From Methanomassiliicoccales archaeon (GTDB taxonomy: Archaea; Thermoplasmatota; Thermoplasmata; Methanomassiliicoccales; UBA472), in contig DATKZX010000004.1 in NCBI GenBank assembly GCA_035527755.1, forward strand, positions 85,014 through 123,053: 38,040 nucleotides of DNA, given 5' to 3'. This document shows positions 8,013 through 15,464 of the stretch, in pieces. Every line of letters starts with the position of its first letter. Positions within the stretch are counted from its first letter, which is position 1. The notes beneath the pieces are model-generated. The model was not told the origin of the DNA. It worked only from the letters and a program-made list of their open reading frames with translations, and searched no databases. Position numbers and translations under genes: made by a program.

Positions 8013-8330
8013 TCATATCTGGCATTCGATGTAGTGCTCCCCCACTTCCTCTTGCCCCTCCCAATCCTCGGCCGTCTCAGCCCCGGATTGTCTAGATCGG
8101 TGGTTGTCAGTACTTCCTGCCTCGTCGGTCAGTTGCGGGAATAGGTCACCACGGCTCTCATGGCGCTCCGCTGGATATCTCCTCATCTGTGATTCGCTGA
8201 CGAAGGTAGGCATATCACCCTGGGGCCATTCTTCATCCACCGGAGAGAATATCATCACCAGGCTTGCCATGATGATCACGAGAACGATGGCGGCCGCCAA
8301 GAGACGCCTGACAGCAGGGTGCTCGGGCAT
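8013..8330 (-). CDS. Small single-helix membrane-anchored protein
   Basis: The 105-residue frame has one N-terminal hydrophobic helix (about residues 9-28, AAAIVLVIIMASLVMIF) after MPEHPAVRR, then a hydrophilic acidic tail. This is the layout of a signal-anchored protein with an exposed tail of about 75 residues. No family recognised. It converges on the Cdd1-like gene and is divergent from the ACT-MBL gene. No clear Shine-Dalgarno sequence is seen, and it could be a chance frame. Confidence 0.5.
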   Translation of the reverse strand: MPEHPAVRRLLAAAIVLVIIMASLVMIFSPVDEEWPQGDMPTFVSESQMRRYPAERHESRGDLFPQLTDEAGSTDNHRSRQSGAETAEDWEGQEEVGEHYIECQI

Positions 8331-8449
8331 GTTAATATCATTCGTCTATCATTGTTTGAACCCCGCCATATCGTTGACCTGGTGGTCAACATCGATCTCG
8401 GCGAGTTGTAGACCAAGGTATAAGGCGTTTCTAGCGTTCTCCCATCCCG

Positions 8450-9949
8450 ATGCAGCGCCATTATTTCGTTGCCAAGATGCCTGATGAACCGGGGGCATTG
8501 CATAGGGCGGCCGAGATCGTCAAACGGCACGGTGGGAACATCGACCGGATCCAATACGACAAGAGGATCGACCCCTATACTGTGTTCTTCGAAGCCCGCT
8601 GCTCCGACGAAGAGTACCTGGCCATGAAGACAGAGCTGGATGCCATTGGCTACCTTCAGGGGCAAATGATGGTTCCCAGCTTTCTCAAGTTCCAGGTGAT
8701 ATTACCAAACAGCAGTGGCGCGTTGTTCGATTTTCTTAATTACACGACCGCCGCAAAGTGCAACATCGATCTATTGGACTTCGATGATCGCGGCAAACAC
8801 CCGGAGCGTCTGACCGTTTCTCTGACGGTGGAGAAGGCCCAGATGGTGGACCATCTCCTGGAGGACCTCAAGTCCCGTTATCCGTTGGAGATATTGGAAT
8901 ATGATACCACTGGTCAGCACCTGGACGACACGGTGTTCTACATTCGCTTCGCCCAGGAGCTGCGGGGACTGCTCGGACATGCTGAAGATGCGTTCCTGTT
9001 GAGATTGCTGTCCGATATCAACCACGTTGCGCAGGAACTGATGAACATGGGCAAGGACCCCAAGCAGGTCTTCTCGGACGTCCTGCGTAGCGGGAAGGAC
9101 CTGAAGATGACCAGTGGGAAGAGCTTTTACGCCGACCTGCAGGAGCTGGACCTGGAGGGAGCGAGATTGCTCTGTGTGCAGATGCCTTGCGGGGGTAACT
9201 CCTACCTGTTGTTGAAGGGGGCGGACGTGACCATAATCGATACCGGCTTCGGAATATACTTCCGTGATCTGGACCTGCTCATGGAAAGAGAGGGATGGGG
9301 CGGCATGGGCATGGTACGTCAGGCGTTCATAACCCACGGAGATGCCGATCACTCCGGTTCTGCCGGACTGTTGAACGCGGAGGTCTGGATGCATCCTGAT
9401 ACGGTGGAAGTGATACGACAGTCCAACCGAGCCTATGGTTCGGAGAGCGAAGGGTCCGTACTGGCTGAGATCTACACCAAACTGATCAATCTCTTCTCCG
9501 CTTTCTCCGTGAACGAAGAGCCTAGGACGTTCCACACCGAAGCATTAGGAAAAAGGGGCGACTTCACCATATTGGCCAGAACGGATGTGGCTGGCATGGG
9601 ATGCGAGGTCCTCGAAGGGTTCGGCGGACATACACAGGGCCAGGTGTTCTATTTCCTTCCCACCCAGCTCGTAATTTTCACCGGTGATAGTCTGATCAAC
9701 TTTGATAGCCTGACCGAAGAGCGCAAGGAGTTCGCCACACTGGCCAAGAACCTCATGACCACGGTGAACGTGGACAGCGTGAAGGCCTCCAAGGAACGCA
9801 AGGGTCTGCTGCGACTGATCGATGAGGTGGAATCGGCCAGGAACGATGGCCGAAAGTGCCTGGTCTGCAGTGGACACGGGGCGATCTCCGTGCTCGAGAA
9901 CGGCCGATTGGTACAGCACGGGAACGTTCGACGATATACCTCGGAATAA
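8450..9949 (+). CDS. Two ACT domains fused to a metallo-beta-lactamase domain
   Basis: This 499-residue fusion has two N-terminal ACT-type domains (about 1-72, with PDEPGALHRAAEIVKRHGGNI; about 78-150, with PNSSGALFDFLNYTTAAKCNI), a helical linker (about 160-225) and a C-terminal MBL hydrolase domain (about 240-495). The metal motif reads HGDADH (His296, Asp298, Asp300, His301), an H-x-D-x-D-H variant; GGHTQGQ and FTGDSL supply later ligands. ACT domains bind amino acids or similar small molecules, so an allosterically controlled hydrolase is the natural inference; substrate unknown. A TATA box (GGTATAAGG, about 8416-8424) lies about 30 nt before the ATG. Confidence 0.85.
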   Translation: MQRHYFVAKMPDEPGALHRAAEIVKRHGGNIDRIQYDKRIDPYTVFFEARCSDEEYLAMKTELDAIGYLQGQMMVPSFLKFQVILPNSSGALFDFLNYTTAAKCNIDLLDFDDRGKHPERLTVSLTVEKAQMVDHLLEDLKSRYPLEILEYDTTGQHLDDTVFYIRFAQELRGLLGHAEDAFLLRLLSDINHVAQELMNMGKDPKQVFSDVLRSGKDLKMTSGKSFYADLQELDLEGARLLCVQMPCGGNSYLLLKGADVTIIDTGFGIYFRDLDLLMEREGWGGMGMVRQAFITHGDADHSGSAGLLNAEVWMHPDTVEVIRQSNRAYGSESEGSVLAEIYTKLINLFSAFSVNEEPRTFHTEALGKRGDFTILARTDVAGMGCEVLEGFGGHTQGQVFYFLPTQLVIFTGDSLINFDSLTEERKEFATLAKNLMTTVNVDSVKASKERKGLLRLIDEVESARNDGRKCLVCSGHGAISVLENGRLVQHGNVRRYTSE

Positions 9950-9978
9950 AAAGGGAGAGGGAAAATGTTTGGAACGGT

Positions 9979-10758
9979 CTAATTTCCCACCAGGGTCCCG
10001 GCGAACACCTGCCATGCCAACGCGGTCTTGGCCACCAGGCTGAGCACGATGTAGATGTACTCCCCATAGAGGTAGTCCTGCCATTTCCCCTTCTTCCTAT
10101 ATTGCAATATCATGTTTATGGCGAATATGTTGAAGAAGAAGGCTATGGAAATGAAAATACCGTAAACGAAGGCTGGGGGCGATCCACCTCTGACACCGGT
10201 GAAGTACATCACTAAAGCGATCCATGGGACCAGACCGGCGAAGCACCCGAATATGAACGAGGTCCAATCGGTTCTCTTGGTGTTCTGGTTGTGCAGCTCC
10301 ATCATGTACCCGAACAGGTTCATGCAGGCATTCAGCGAGAACAACAGCATGATGGATACAAAATCGAACATGCCACACAGCCAAGCGATGACCACCAGCA
10401 TGAACGAGGAAGAAACCGCATATTCGAACCAGCGGGCCTTGTTGATGTTCATCTTCAGGTTCTTTACATACCATTTATAGCCGAAGGTCGAGATCGAGAA
10501 GTGAGCGATCGCCGACATGAGCAGGAATAGCGCAACCATGGGACCAAGCGGCACGGAGAAGAGCTCGAGCGCAGCTCCGGGGCCTCTCGGCGGGAAACCC
10601 CCCGCCGCATCTATGAACGAGGTCGTGAAGACCATCTTTACACTGTAATCTGCGATTGCCAACATGATCGCTGCTTGAATGAAGTGGAATGCCCCCATCA
10701 CCGCATTGAAGCGCCTCAATTTTTGGAACTTGACGTTATCAATATCATTACTATCCAC
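9979..10758 (-). CDS. Heliorhodopsin (copy 1)
   Basis: This 259-residue seven-helix protein has heliorhodopsin signatures: RRFNAVMGAFHFIQ in helix A, SAIAHF in helix B, ARWFEYAVSSSFM in helix C (Glu112 at the counterion position) and LSLVAKTALAWQVFAGTL in helix G, where Lys244 is the expected retinal Schiff-base lysine. His25 and His86 match the conserved pair near the Schiff base. Heliorhodopsins are photoreceptor-like, slow-cycling rhodopsins with inverted topology. An ATG nine codons upstream is open, but the GTG at 10758 is better: it has GAGGGGTT three bases before it, as in copy 2, the N-termini then align without gaps, and the TATA box lies 39 nt away. The stop is TAG. Confidence 0.92.
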   Translation of the reverse strand: MDSNDIDNVKFQKLRRFNAVMGAFHFIQAAIMLAIADYSVKMVFTTSFIDAAGGFPPRGPGAALELFSVPLGPMVALFLLMSAIAHFSISTFGYKWYVKNLKMNINKARWFEYAVSSSFMLVVIAWLCGMFDFVSIMLLFSLNACMNLFGYMMELHNQNTKRTDWTSFIFGCFAGLVPWIALVMYFTGVRGGSPPAFVYGIFISIAFFFNIFAINMILQYRKKGKWQDYLYGEYIYIVLSLVAKTALAWQVFAGTLVGN

Positions 10759-10792
10759 GATAACCCCTCTAAGAATATCATGCATTCAATTG

Positions 10793-10804
10793 GTATAAAT
10801 AAAT
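10793..10804 (-). promoter_or_regulatory. TATA box of heliorhodopsin copy 1
   Basis: An A+T-rich element reading TTTATTTATAC on the minus strand lies about 39 nt before the GTG start. Transcription would begin near 10771, just upstream of the Shine-Dalgarno-like GAGGGGTT at 10762-10769. This excludes the upstream ATG at 10785, which is only about 12 nt from the box. Confidence 0.6.
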
Positions 10805-10939
10805 TCTAATAAATCTATTGAAATGGCAAGTATTATTAATCCTTTGATACGAACTGGCTAAGACCATTCCCTTTAAAACATCTAAAGCGGAGAAAACAGG
10901 CTGATGGTCCATTCGGAGATCATTGACCAGCATCAGTGG

Positions 10940-10967
10940 GAATAGAAAATTGGGGGCCGAAGCCCCC
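10940..10967 (-). terminator. Intrinsic-type terminator after heliorhodopsin copy 2
   Basis: On the minus strand, GGGGGC-TTCG-GCCCCC (10952-10967) makes a 6-bp G/C stem with a stable UUCG tetraloop, followed by AATTTTCT. It starts 18 bases after the stop of heliorhodopsin copy 2, so the two heliorhodopsins are probably separate transcripts. Confidence 0.7.
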
Positions 10968-10984
10968 TTATCGTTCGCTACCTT

Positions 10985-11767
10985 TCAACCCCTCAGGGTG
11001 CCAGACCACACCTGCCAAGCCAATATGCTCTTGGCGAACAGGGACAGGATTATGTACCCCCTCTCTCCGACCAGATAATCGGCCCATTTGCCCTTCCTCC
11101 GGTACTGGAATACCATGTTCAACGGGAAGATGTTGAACGTGATGAACAAGGACACGATGATAAGGTAGACGAATGAGGGTATGGTGTCCGAGTAGGGAGC
11201 GATGGCACCTACGAAATACCAAATGATGACCACCCAGGGAACGAGTCCGGCGATGCATCCGACGTAGAATGGGGTCCAATCCACCTTTTCCCGGTCCTGG
11301 TTCCTCCTCTCCATGAGCATCCCGCAGAGGTTCATGACCATGCAGGAGAAGAATATGAGCAGCAGAGCCCCGAAGTCGAATATGCCCACCAGCAGGGCGA
11401 TGATGACCAGCATCCAAGAGGCGCTGAACGAATATTCGATCCATCGGGCATAGTTGATGTGGTTCTTCAGGTTCCTCACGTACCAAGGATAGAGCCAGGG
11501 CGAAGCCAGCAACCAATGGGCGATAGCGGATATGAACAGAAAGGCCGCCACGGATGGGCCGATCGGCAAGCTGTATACCACATCGGTCTTGTTCATCAGC
11601 GTCTCGGTCAGTTCATCGTAGAAAAGGAAATTGGATGTGATGTTGATGGAAACGGAATTGCTGACCAACAACATCAAGGACGCTTGGATGAAATGGAACA
11701 AGCCCATTATAGCATTGAAGTTCCTCAATTTTTTGAATTTAGTATCATCTGTATCGGCTTCTGCCAT
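10985..11767 (-). CDS. Heliorhodopsin (copy 2)
   Basis: This 260-residue seven-helix protein is paralogous to the neighbouring heliorhodopsin along its whole length. Key positions are His25 (FHFIQ), His84 (AIAHW), Glu111 in ARWIEYSFSASWM (the Schiff-base counterion position) and Lys246 in LSLFAKSILAWQVWSGTL (retinal attachment). The loop after helix A differs clearly from copy 1, so this is an old duplication or two separate acquisitions. The ATG is preceded by GAGGGGTT with the same spacing as in copy 1, and a TATA-like TTTAAAT lies at 11801-11807. It is divergent from the arsA-like operon, with 110 bases between them holding both promoters. Confidence 0.93.
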   Translation of the reverse strand: MAEADTDDTKFKKLRNFNAIMGLFHFIQASLMLLVSNSVSINITSNFLFYDELTETLMNKTDVVYSLPIGPSVAAFLFISAIAHWLLASPWLYPWYVRNLKNHINYARWIEYSFSASWMLVIIALLVGIFDFGALLLIFFSCMVMNLCGMLMERRNQDREKVDWTPFYVGCIAGLVPWVVIIWYFVGAIAPYSDTIPSFVYLIIVSLFITFNIFPLNMVFQYRRKGKWADYLVGERGYIILSLFAKSILAWQVWSGTLRG

Positions 11768-11799
11768 AGAAACCCCTCATAAAATAGGATTTACAGCGT

Positions 11800-11850
11800 A
11801 TTTAAATGACTTGTTTCTGAAGTGAGTCCCTTTCAAAAATAATATTAATG
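11800..11850. promoter_or_regulatory. Divergent promoters between heliorhodopsin 2 and the arsA-like gene
   Basis: A minus-strand TATA-like TTTAAAT (11801-11807) lies 37 nt before the heliorhodopsin ATG. A plus-strand A+T-rich element, AATAATATTAATG (about 11837-11849), lies about 35 nt before the ATG at 11878. The two boxes are only about 35 bases apart, so the genes could be controlled together. Confidence 0.5.
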
Positions 11851-11877
11851 TACTTTCCCCTCACACTGTCGATTGTT

Positions 11878-12798
11878 ATGAAAGAGAACATTCTACGAGA
11901 GGTCATAGAGACCAAGAAGTTCCTGTTCTATGGTGGAAAGGGTGGGGTAGGCAAGACCACCATGGCCGCGACCACTGCAACCTGGCTCGCCGATCACGGA
12001 TACAAGACGCTGATCGTAGCGACCGACCCGACCATCAGCCTCTCGGCCATTTATGGCCAGCATATCGGTGAGACGGAGATAACCAAGATCGGTACGGAGC
12101 GCAATCTGTGCGGATTGAACATCAACCCCAAGAAGGCCATGGGAGTCTTCCAGACCAGGTTGGAGGGCATGATGCAGGGCTTCTCCACCATGTTCGGCAG
12201 TGAACTGCTATCCACACCGTGCACTGAGGAGATCGCCGCTTTCGACCAGTTCGTCAGCTTCTTCGAGGATACCGAACATGACAAGGTGGTCTTCGATACG
12301 GCACCAACAGGTCACACCCTAAGAGAGCTGTCCATGCCTTTCGACTGGTCGGGATACATCTCCAACCAGATCAAGAATCGTCGAGAGCTGTCGGAAGCTT
12401 TGGGCTTCGTTTACGATGAGCAGATGGTGGCCGATCTGGAAGTTGAGAAGGCCCGTTACGACCGTTCGGTCAAAGGGCTTTCGGACACCAGCATCTCCGC
12501 CTTCAACCTAGTGCTGCTGCCGGAAAAGCTGCCCATCGAGGAGACCGCCAGAGCCATCGAGGACCTTTCGGGTTTCGGCATCAAGGTGCGCTCGCTCATC
12601 ATCAACGAGGTCATCCCCAAGGAGGTCCTTCAGGGCAACTGGTTCTTAGAAAGGAGAAGGGCAACACAGGACAAGTACCTGAAAGAGATCGAGGAACGGT
12701 TCTCGTCCATAACCCGCAAGGAAGTGCCTCTTCTCGACACCGACGTTTATGGGATGGACATTCTGAGACGGGTGGGAAGAGGTCTGTATGGCGAATAA
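11878..12798 (+). CDS. ArsA/Get3-family ATPase
   Basis: The 306-residue protein has the deviant Walker A loop GGKGGVGKTT at about 19-28, the ATDPTISLS switch and VVFDTAPTGHTLREL, all typical of ArsA/Get3 ATPases. Family members drive arsenite export as partners of ArsB or deliver tail-anchored membrane proteins. It is a single-domain form. There are few Cys residues (NLCGLN, TPCTEE), so an arsenite site like that of the bacterial pump is not obvious. I start at the ATG at 11878 (MKENILREV), because the upstream in-frame ATG overlaps the TATA element. It overlaps the next gene by 11 bases and begins a three-gene operon. Confidence 0.88.
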   Translation: MKENILREVIETKKFLFYGGKGGVGKTTMAATTATWLADHGYKTLIVATDPTISLSAIYGQHIGETEITKIGTERNLCGLNINPKKAMGVFQTRLEGMMQGFSTMFGSELLSTPCTEEIAAFDQFVSFFEDTEHDKVVFDTAPTGHTLRELSMPFDWSGYISNQIKNRRELSEALGFVYDEQMVADLEVEKARYDRSVKGLSDTSISAFNLVLLPEKLPIEETARAIEDLSGFGIKVRSLIINEVIPKEVLQGNWFLERRRATQDKYLKEIEERFSSITRKEVPLLDTDVYGMDILRRVGRGLYGE

Positions 12799-13126
12799 AT
12801 TGAAGTTGACCATCTTCTCCGTTTCCTGCTGCCACCCCCAGTATGCAGCCTACGACAAGCAGTACGTGGATAGGTTGAAACAGGCCTTGCAGGAGACCGG
12901 ATTGGAGGCAGACCTTAATTTGATCACTGCAACAGAAGCGCAATTGGGCGTCCAACACTATTACCTAGCAGAGATCCAGCCTTTGTTCAAAAAGTACGGT
13001 TCGGCCGTCGCGCCTGCTCTTTTCATCAACGAACGCCTGAAGCTCTACGGCGGAGTGCCGACCTTGGAAAAGCTGAAAGAAGTGATGATGGAAGCCGCAA
13101 ATGACCAGTCCCTGATCATGTGGTGA
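12788..13126 (+). CDS. ArsD-like / thioredoxin-fold protein with vicinal cysteines
   Basis: This 112-residue protein starts MANKLKLTIFSVSCC. Vicinal Cys14-Cys15 at the end of the first strand, a Gly-containing helix-strand unit in the middle and VAPALFINERLKLYGGVP near the C-terminus resemble ArsD and thioredoxin-fold proteins. ArsD is a metalloid chaperone that hands arsenite to ArsA through such a Cys pair. Here the gene overlaps the arsA-like gene by 11 bases, which fits a chaperone-ATPase pair, but no transporter gene is present. A redox role is an alternative. Confidence 0.65.
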   Translation: MANKLKLTIFSVSCCHPQYAAYDKQYVDRLKQALQETGLEADLNLITATEAQLGVQHYYLAEIQPLFKKYGSAVAPALFINERLKLYGGVPTLEKLKEVMMEAANDQSLIMW

Positions 13127-13129
13127 GAC

Positions 13130-13906
13130 ATGCCGGAACTGCCGGAGGTGGAGACCGCCCGTCGGCAGTTGCATGAGGAACTGGTCGGCCAGCGGATCGT
13201 GAGGGCCGATGCTTTGGACCTGAAGATGCTGGTAGGCGGTAACGCCAAGGAGTTCAGTTCCCGCCTGGAGGGAAGGCTCATCGTAGGCACCGACCGCCAT
13301 GGAAAGCATCTCTTTCTACTGCTTGATCACGGAGCCTTGCGCATACACTTGGGAATGAGCGGTAGCCTTCACCCGTTCAGATGCGGAGGGGAGACCTCCC
13401 ATCAAAGAATGGTCCTGGATCTAGACCGTGGCCGGGTCATTTTCGATGATCCGCGACGGTTCGGACGCTTTCAGGTCGTGGAAAATGTCATGACGTTCGT
13501 CTCGCAGAAGGGATTGGGACCGGATGCGCTCAGCATCGGAGAGGGGGAATTTCACCGTAGAATATGCAGAAGAAGGAGGGCCATCAAGGCCGTGCTGTTA
13601 GACCAGAAGGTGGTCGCGGGCATAGGGAACCTTTACGCCGACGAAGTGTTGTTCCAAGAAAGGCTAGCACCTATGGCATTGGCGTCTCAGATCCCACAGG
13701 ACCGGCTGATGGGAGCGTGGAGCAGGATGCGAGAGGTGCTTGGTACCGCCATCGAGGCAGGGACCGAATTTGAAAGGTTTCCTGCTGACTATCTGCTTCG
13801 ACAGAGGAATAGGGGAGGACCTTGCCCCAGATGCGGCCAGGAGCTTAGATCGGCAAAGGTCGGAGGTCGGACCACGATCTACTGTCCCTTTTGTCTATTA
13901 AAATAA
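13130..13906 (+). CDS. mutM: Formamidopyrimidine-DNA glycosylase (Fpg/MutM)
   Basis: The 258-residue bifunctional glycosylase/AP lyase removes oxidised purines such as 8-oxoguanine. It begins MPELPEVETARR, with Pro2 as Schiff-base nucleophile and Glu3 as catalytic acid, has Lys59 in RHGKHLF and a mid-region QKVVAGIGNLYADEVLF with the H2TH motif, and ends in a zinc finger: Cys232, Cys235, Cys252 and Cys255 with Arg247. All catalytic residues are present. Fpg is mainly bacterial, so lateral origin is plausible. The start is 3 bases after the preceding stop, making it the third gene of the arsA-like operon. Confidence 0.93.
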   Translation: MPELPEVETARRQLHEELVGQRIVRADALDLKMLVGGNAKEFSSRLEGRLIVGTDRHGKHLFLLLDHGALRIHLGMSGSLHPFRCGGETSHQRMVLDLDRGRVIFDDPRRFGRFQVVENVMTFVSQKGLGPDALSIGEGEFHRRICRRRRAIKAVLLDQKVVAGIGNLYADEVLFQERLAPMALASQIPQDRLMGAWSRMREVLGTAIEAGTEFERFPADYLLRQRNRGGPCPRCGQELRSAKVGGRTTIYCPFCLLK

Positions 13907-13965
13907 GCGAATTGAAGAAAATGAGTTTTTTATAGCATAAAGATTGTTGTAATGCTCGGTGGGGA

Positions 13966-14229
13966 ATGGACGAAAGTCTGGTCACTATAGTAAATCTCTT
14001 ACTTTGTCTGGTCATCATGGCCATTGGTCTATTGGGCTACCGACGGAGCCGGCATGCGCTACCAATGATATTGGCCCTGGTCTTCGGACTGTTCGGGTTG
14101 TCCCACGCCCTGGTGCTGATAGGGATATCGAGCGATCTGGAACCCGCGGTGTTCATCATTCGTGGGCTGGCCTATGGACTGGTCATCTATCTCCTGTACC
14201 GGTACGTAAGGGTCTTGGACATCTTTTGA
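13966..14229 (+). CDS. Small three-helix membrane protein
   Basis: This 87-residue protein starts MDESLVTIVNLLLC and has three predicted membrane helices with short basic turns (GYRRSRHALP between helices 1 and 2). Small proteins of this layout (N-terminal MDESL, a SHAL segment in helix 2) occur in other euryarchaea as far as I recall. Function unknown. A TATA-like TTTTTTATAG lies at 13925-13934, and GGTGGGG sits directly before the ATG. Confidence 0.7.
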   Translation: MDESLVTIVNLLLCLVIMAIGLLGYRRSRHALPMILALVFGLFGLSHALVLIGISSDLEPAVFIIRGLAYGLVIYLLYRYVRVLDIF

Positions 14230-14310
14230 CGGTTCTGATCGAGACCGTTGACCCCGCGCACACCACATGTTTAATACCGCTCGAAAGGAGTGTTTCAATA
14301 GGTGATGTAG

Positions 14311-14949
14311 TTGGTAACACCATCTGAGGAGATCACCAAGTTAGGCGATATCGCCAGAAGGCACGGAGCTGTTGCCGCCCCCCTAAGCGCGCACGAAGTG
14401 GTGGTGGCTGACTGGGTCAGGTTCAAATGCCGCTACGGATGCAAAGGGTACGCTAAACACCTCTCCTGCCCCCCATACGCCCCTGACCCCGAGGAGACCC
14501 GCGGGATGTTAGCCGAGTACGATCACGCCTTGTTGCTCAGATTTGACGGAATACCGGGAAGGGAGAATGCCCGGCCGGAGGACGTGCCCGAGGATTTCCA
14601 CCCTTGGTATAGAGATCTAATACTCTGGGTGAACAAGACGGTACACCTCTTAGAGAAGACCGCCTTCTATGATGGGTACTACAAGGCATTCGGTTTTGGG
14701 GCCTACCCATGCATATATTGCGAGCATTGCGTGGCCGAGGAGAGCGAAGGGTCGGTGGACGAGAGCGTGCGTCGAAAATGCCGGCATATGGACCTGGTCC
14801 GCCCGAGCATGGAGGCGGCCGGCATGGACGTCTTCGCCACCGCAAGGAAGGTGGGGTGGTCCTTGAGCACCATACCCTGCCAGGATATGCAGTATGGCAA
14901 GGTGATCAGATTAGACATCAGGTCAGTAGGCCTGGTGCTTCTGGAATGA
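14311..14949 (+). CDS. DUF2284 predicted metal-binding protein
   Basis: This 212-residue protein belongs to the DUF2284 family. It has the N-terminal cysteine signature FKCRYGCKGYAKHLSCPPYAP (about 38-58), a second set AYPCIYCEHC (about 131-140) and a C-terminal RKCRHMDLVRPSMEAAGMDVF, a pattern thought to bind a metal or iron-sulfur cluster. No enzymatic role is established. The best start is TTG at 14311: no ATG is available, and AGGTGATG lies just upstream as ribosome site. The ArsR-type regulator follows 43 bases later. Confidence 0.8.
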   Translation: MVTPSEEITKLGDIARRHGAVAAPLSAHEVVVADWVRFKCRYGCKGYAKHLSCPPYAPDPEETRGMLAEYDHALLLRFDGIPGRENARPEDVPEDFHPWYRDLILWVNKTVHLLEKTAFYDGYYKAFGFGAYPCIYCEHCVAEESEGSVDESVRRKCRHMDLVRPSMEAAGMDVFATARKVGWSLSTIPCQDMQYGKVIRLDIRSVGLVLLE

Positions 14950-14992
14950 TGCCTCGAACAGCATAGGAGCGGCTGCTCAGCGTAAAATAGTA

Positions 14993-15397
14993 ATGGATGG
15001 TAACGGTTGTTGTCCTGAGGACGCTAGTGACATGGCTGAAGAGAGCGACGGTCGGTCCGGGGACAAAAATGGATCTTTGCCCAAGGAAGTGGCTGCCGGA
15101 CTAAAAGAAGCGGGAGGGCTGGAAGGTCTGCGGTCCGTCATGCCCGACGAAGCGATCTTGAAGCCCCTGGCCGAGCGGCATCAGGCCCTTTCCGATCCAT
15201 TGCGGCTCTCCATCCTGTACTTTTTAAGAGGAAGTGAACTGTGCCCCTGCGTCCTGAAAGATATAACCGGATTGAGCGATTCCAAACTGTCCTACCATCT
15301 AAGTATTCTGGAGAAGGCTGGCATGATCGTATGGCGTCAAAGCAAGAACTGGCGGGTGTATAGCCTGACCGATCTGGGTAAGGCCTCCGTACCCTGA
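14993..15397 (+). CDS. ArsR-family winged-helix regulator with Cys-x-Cys motif
   Basis: The 134-residue protein has an acidic N-terminal extension with MDGNGCCPED and an ArsR winged helix from about 58 to 134: LSDPLRLSILYFL, SDSKLSYHLSILEKAGMI (recognition helix) and WRVYSLTDLG (wing). SELCPCVLKD places Cys84 and Cys86 where ArsR uses its ELCVCDL arsenite-binding motif. Metalloid or thiol sensing is a reasonable guess, with the N-terminal CysCys as possible third ligand. The target is unknown; the ArsA/ArsD-like pair 2 kb upstream is a candidate. Confidence 0.8.
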   Translation: MDGNGCCPEDASDMAEESDGRSGDKNGSLPKEVAAGLKEAGGLEGLRSVMPDEAILKPLAERHQALSDPLRLSILYFLRGSELCPCVLKDITGLSDSKLSYHLSILEKAGMIVWRQSKNWRVYSLTDLGKASVP

Positions 15398-15464
15398 TCT
15401 AAACTGAATCGAACACGGTCTTTAGGGGTAATATATAAATCGAAGGCGAACCAATCGACAGTCC

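Noticed and set aside
8771-9535. 254-codon frame antisense to the ACT-MBL gene
   Set aside because: Shadow frame of a well-supported fusion protein; no start signal and no recognisable family.
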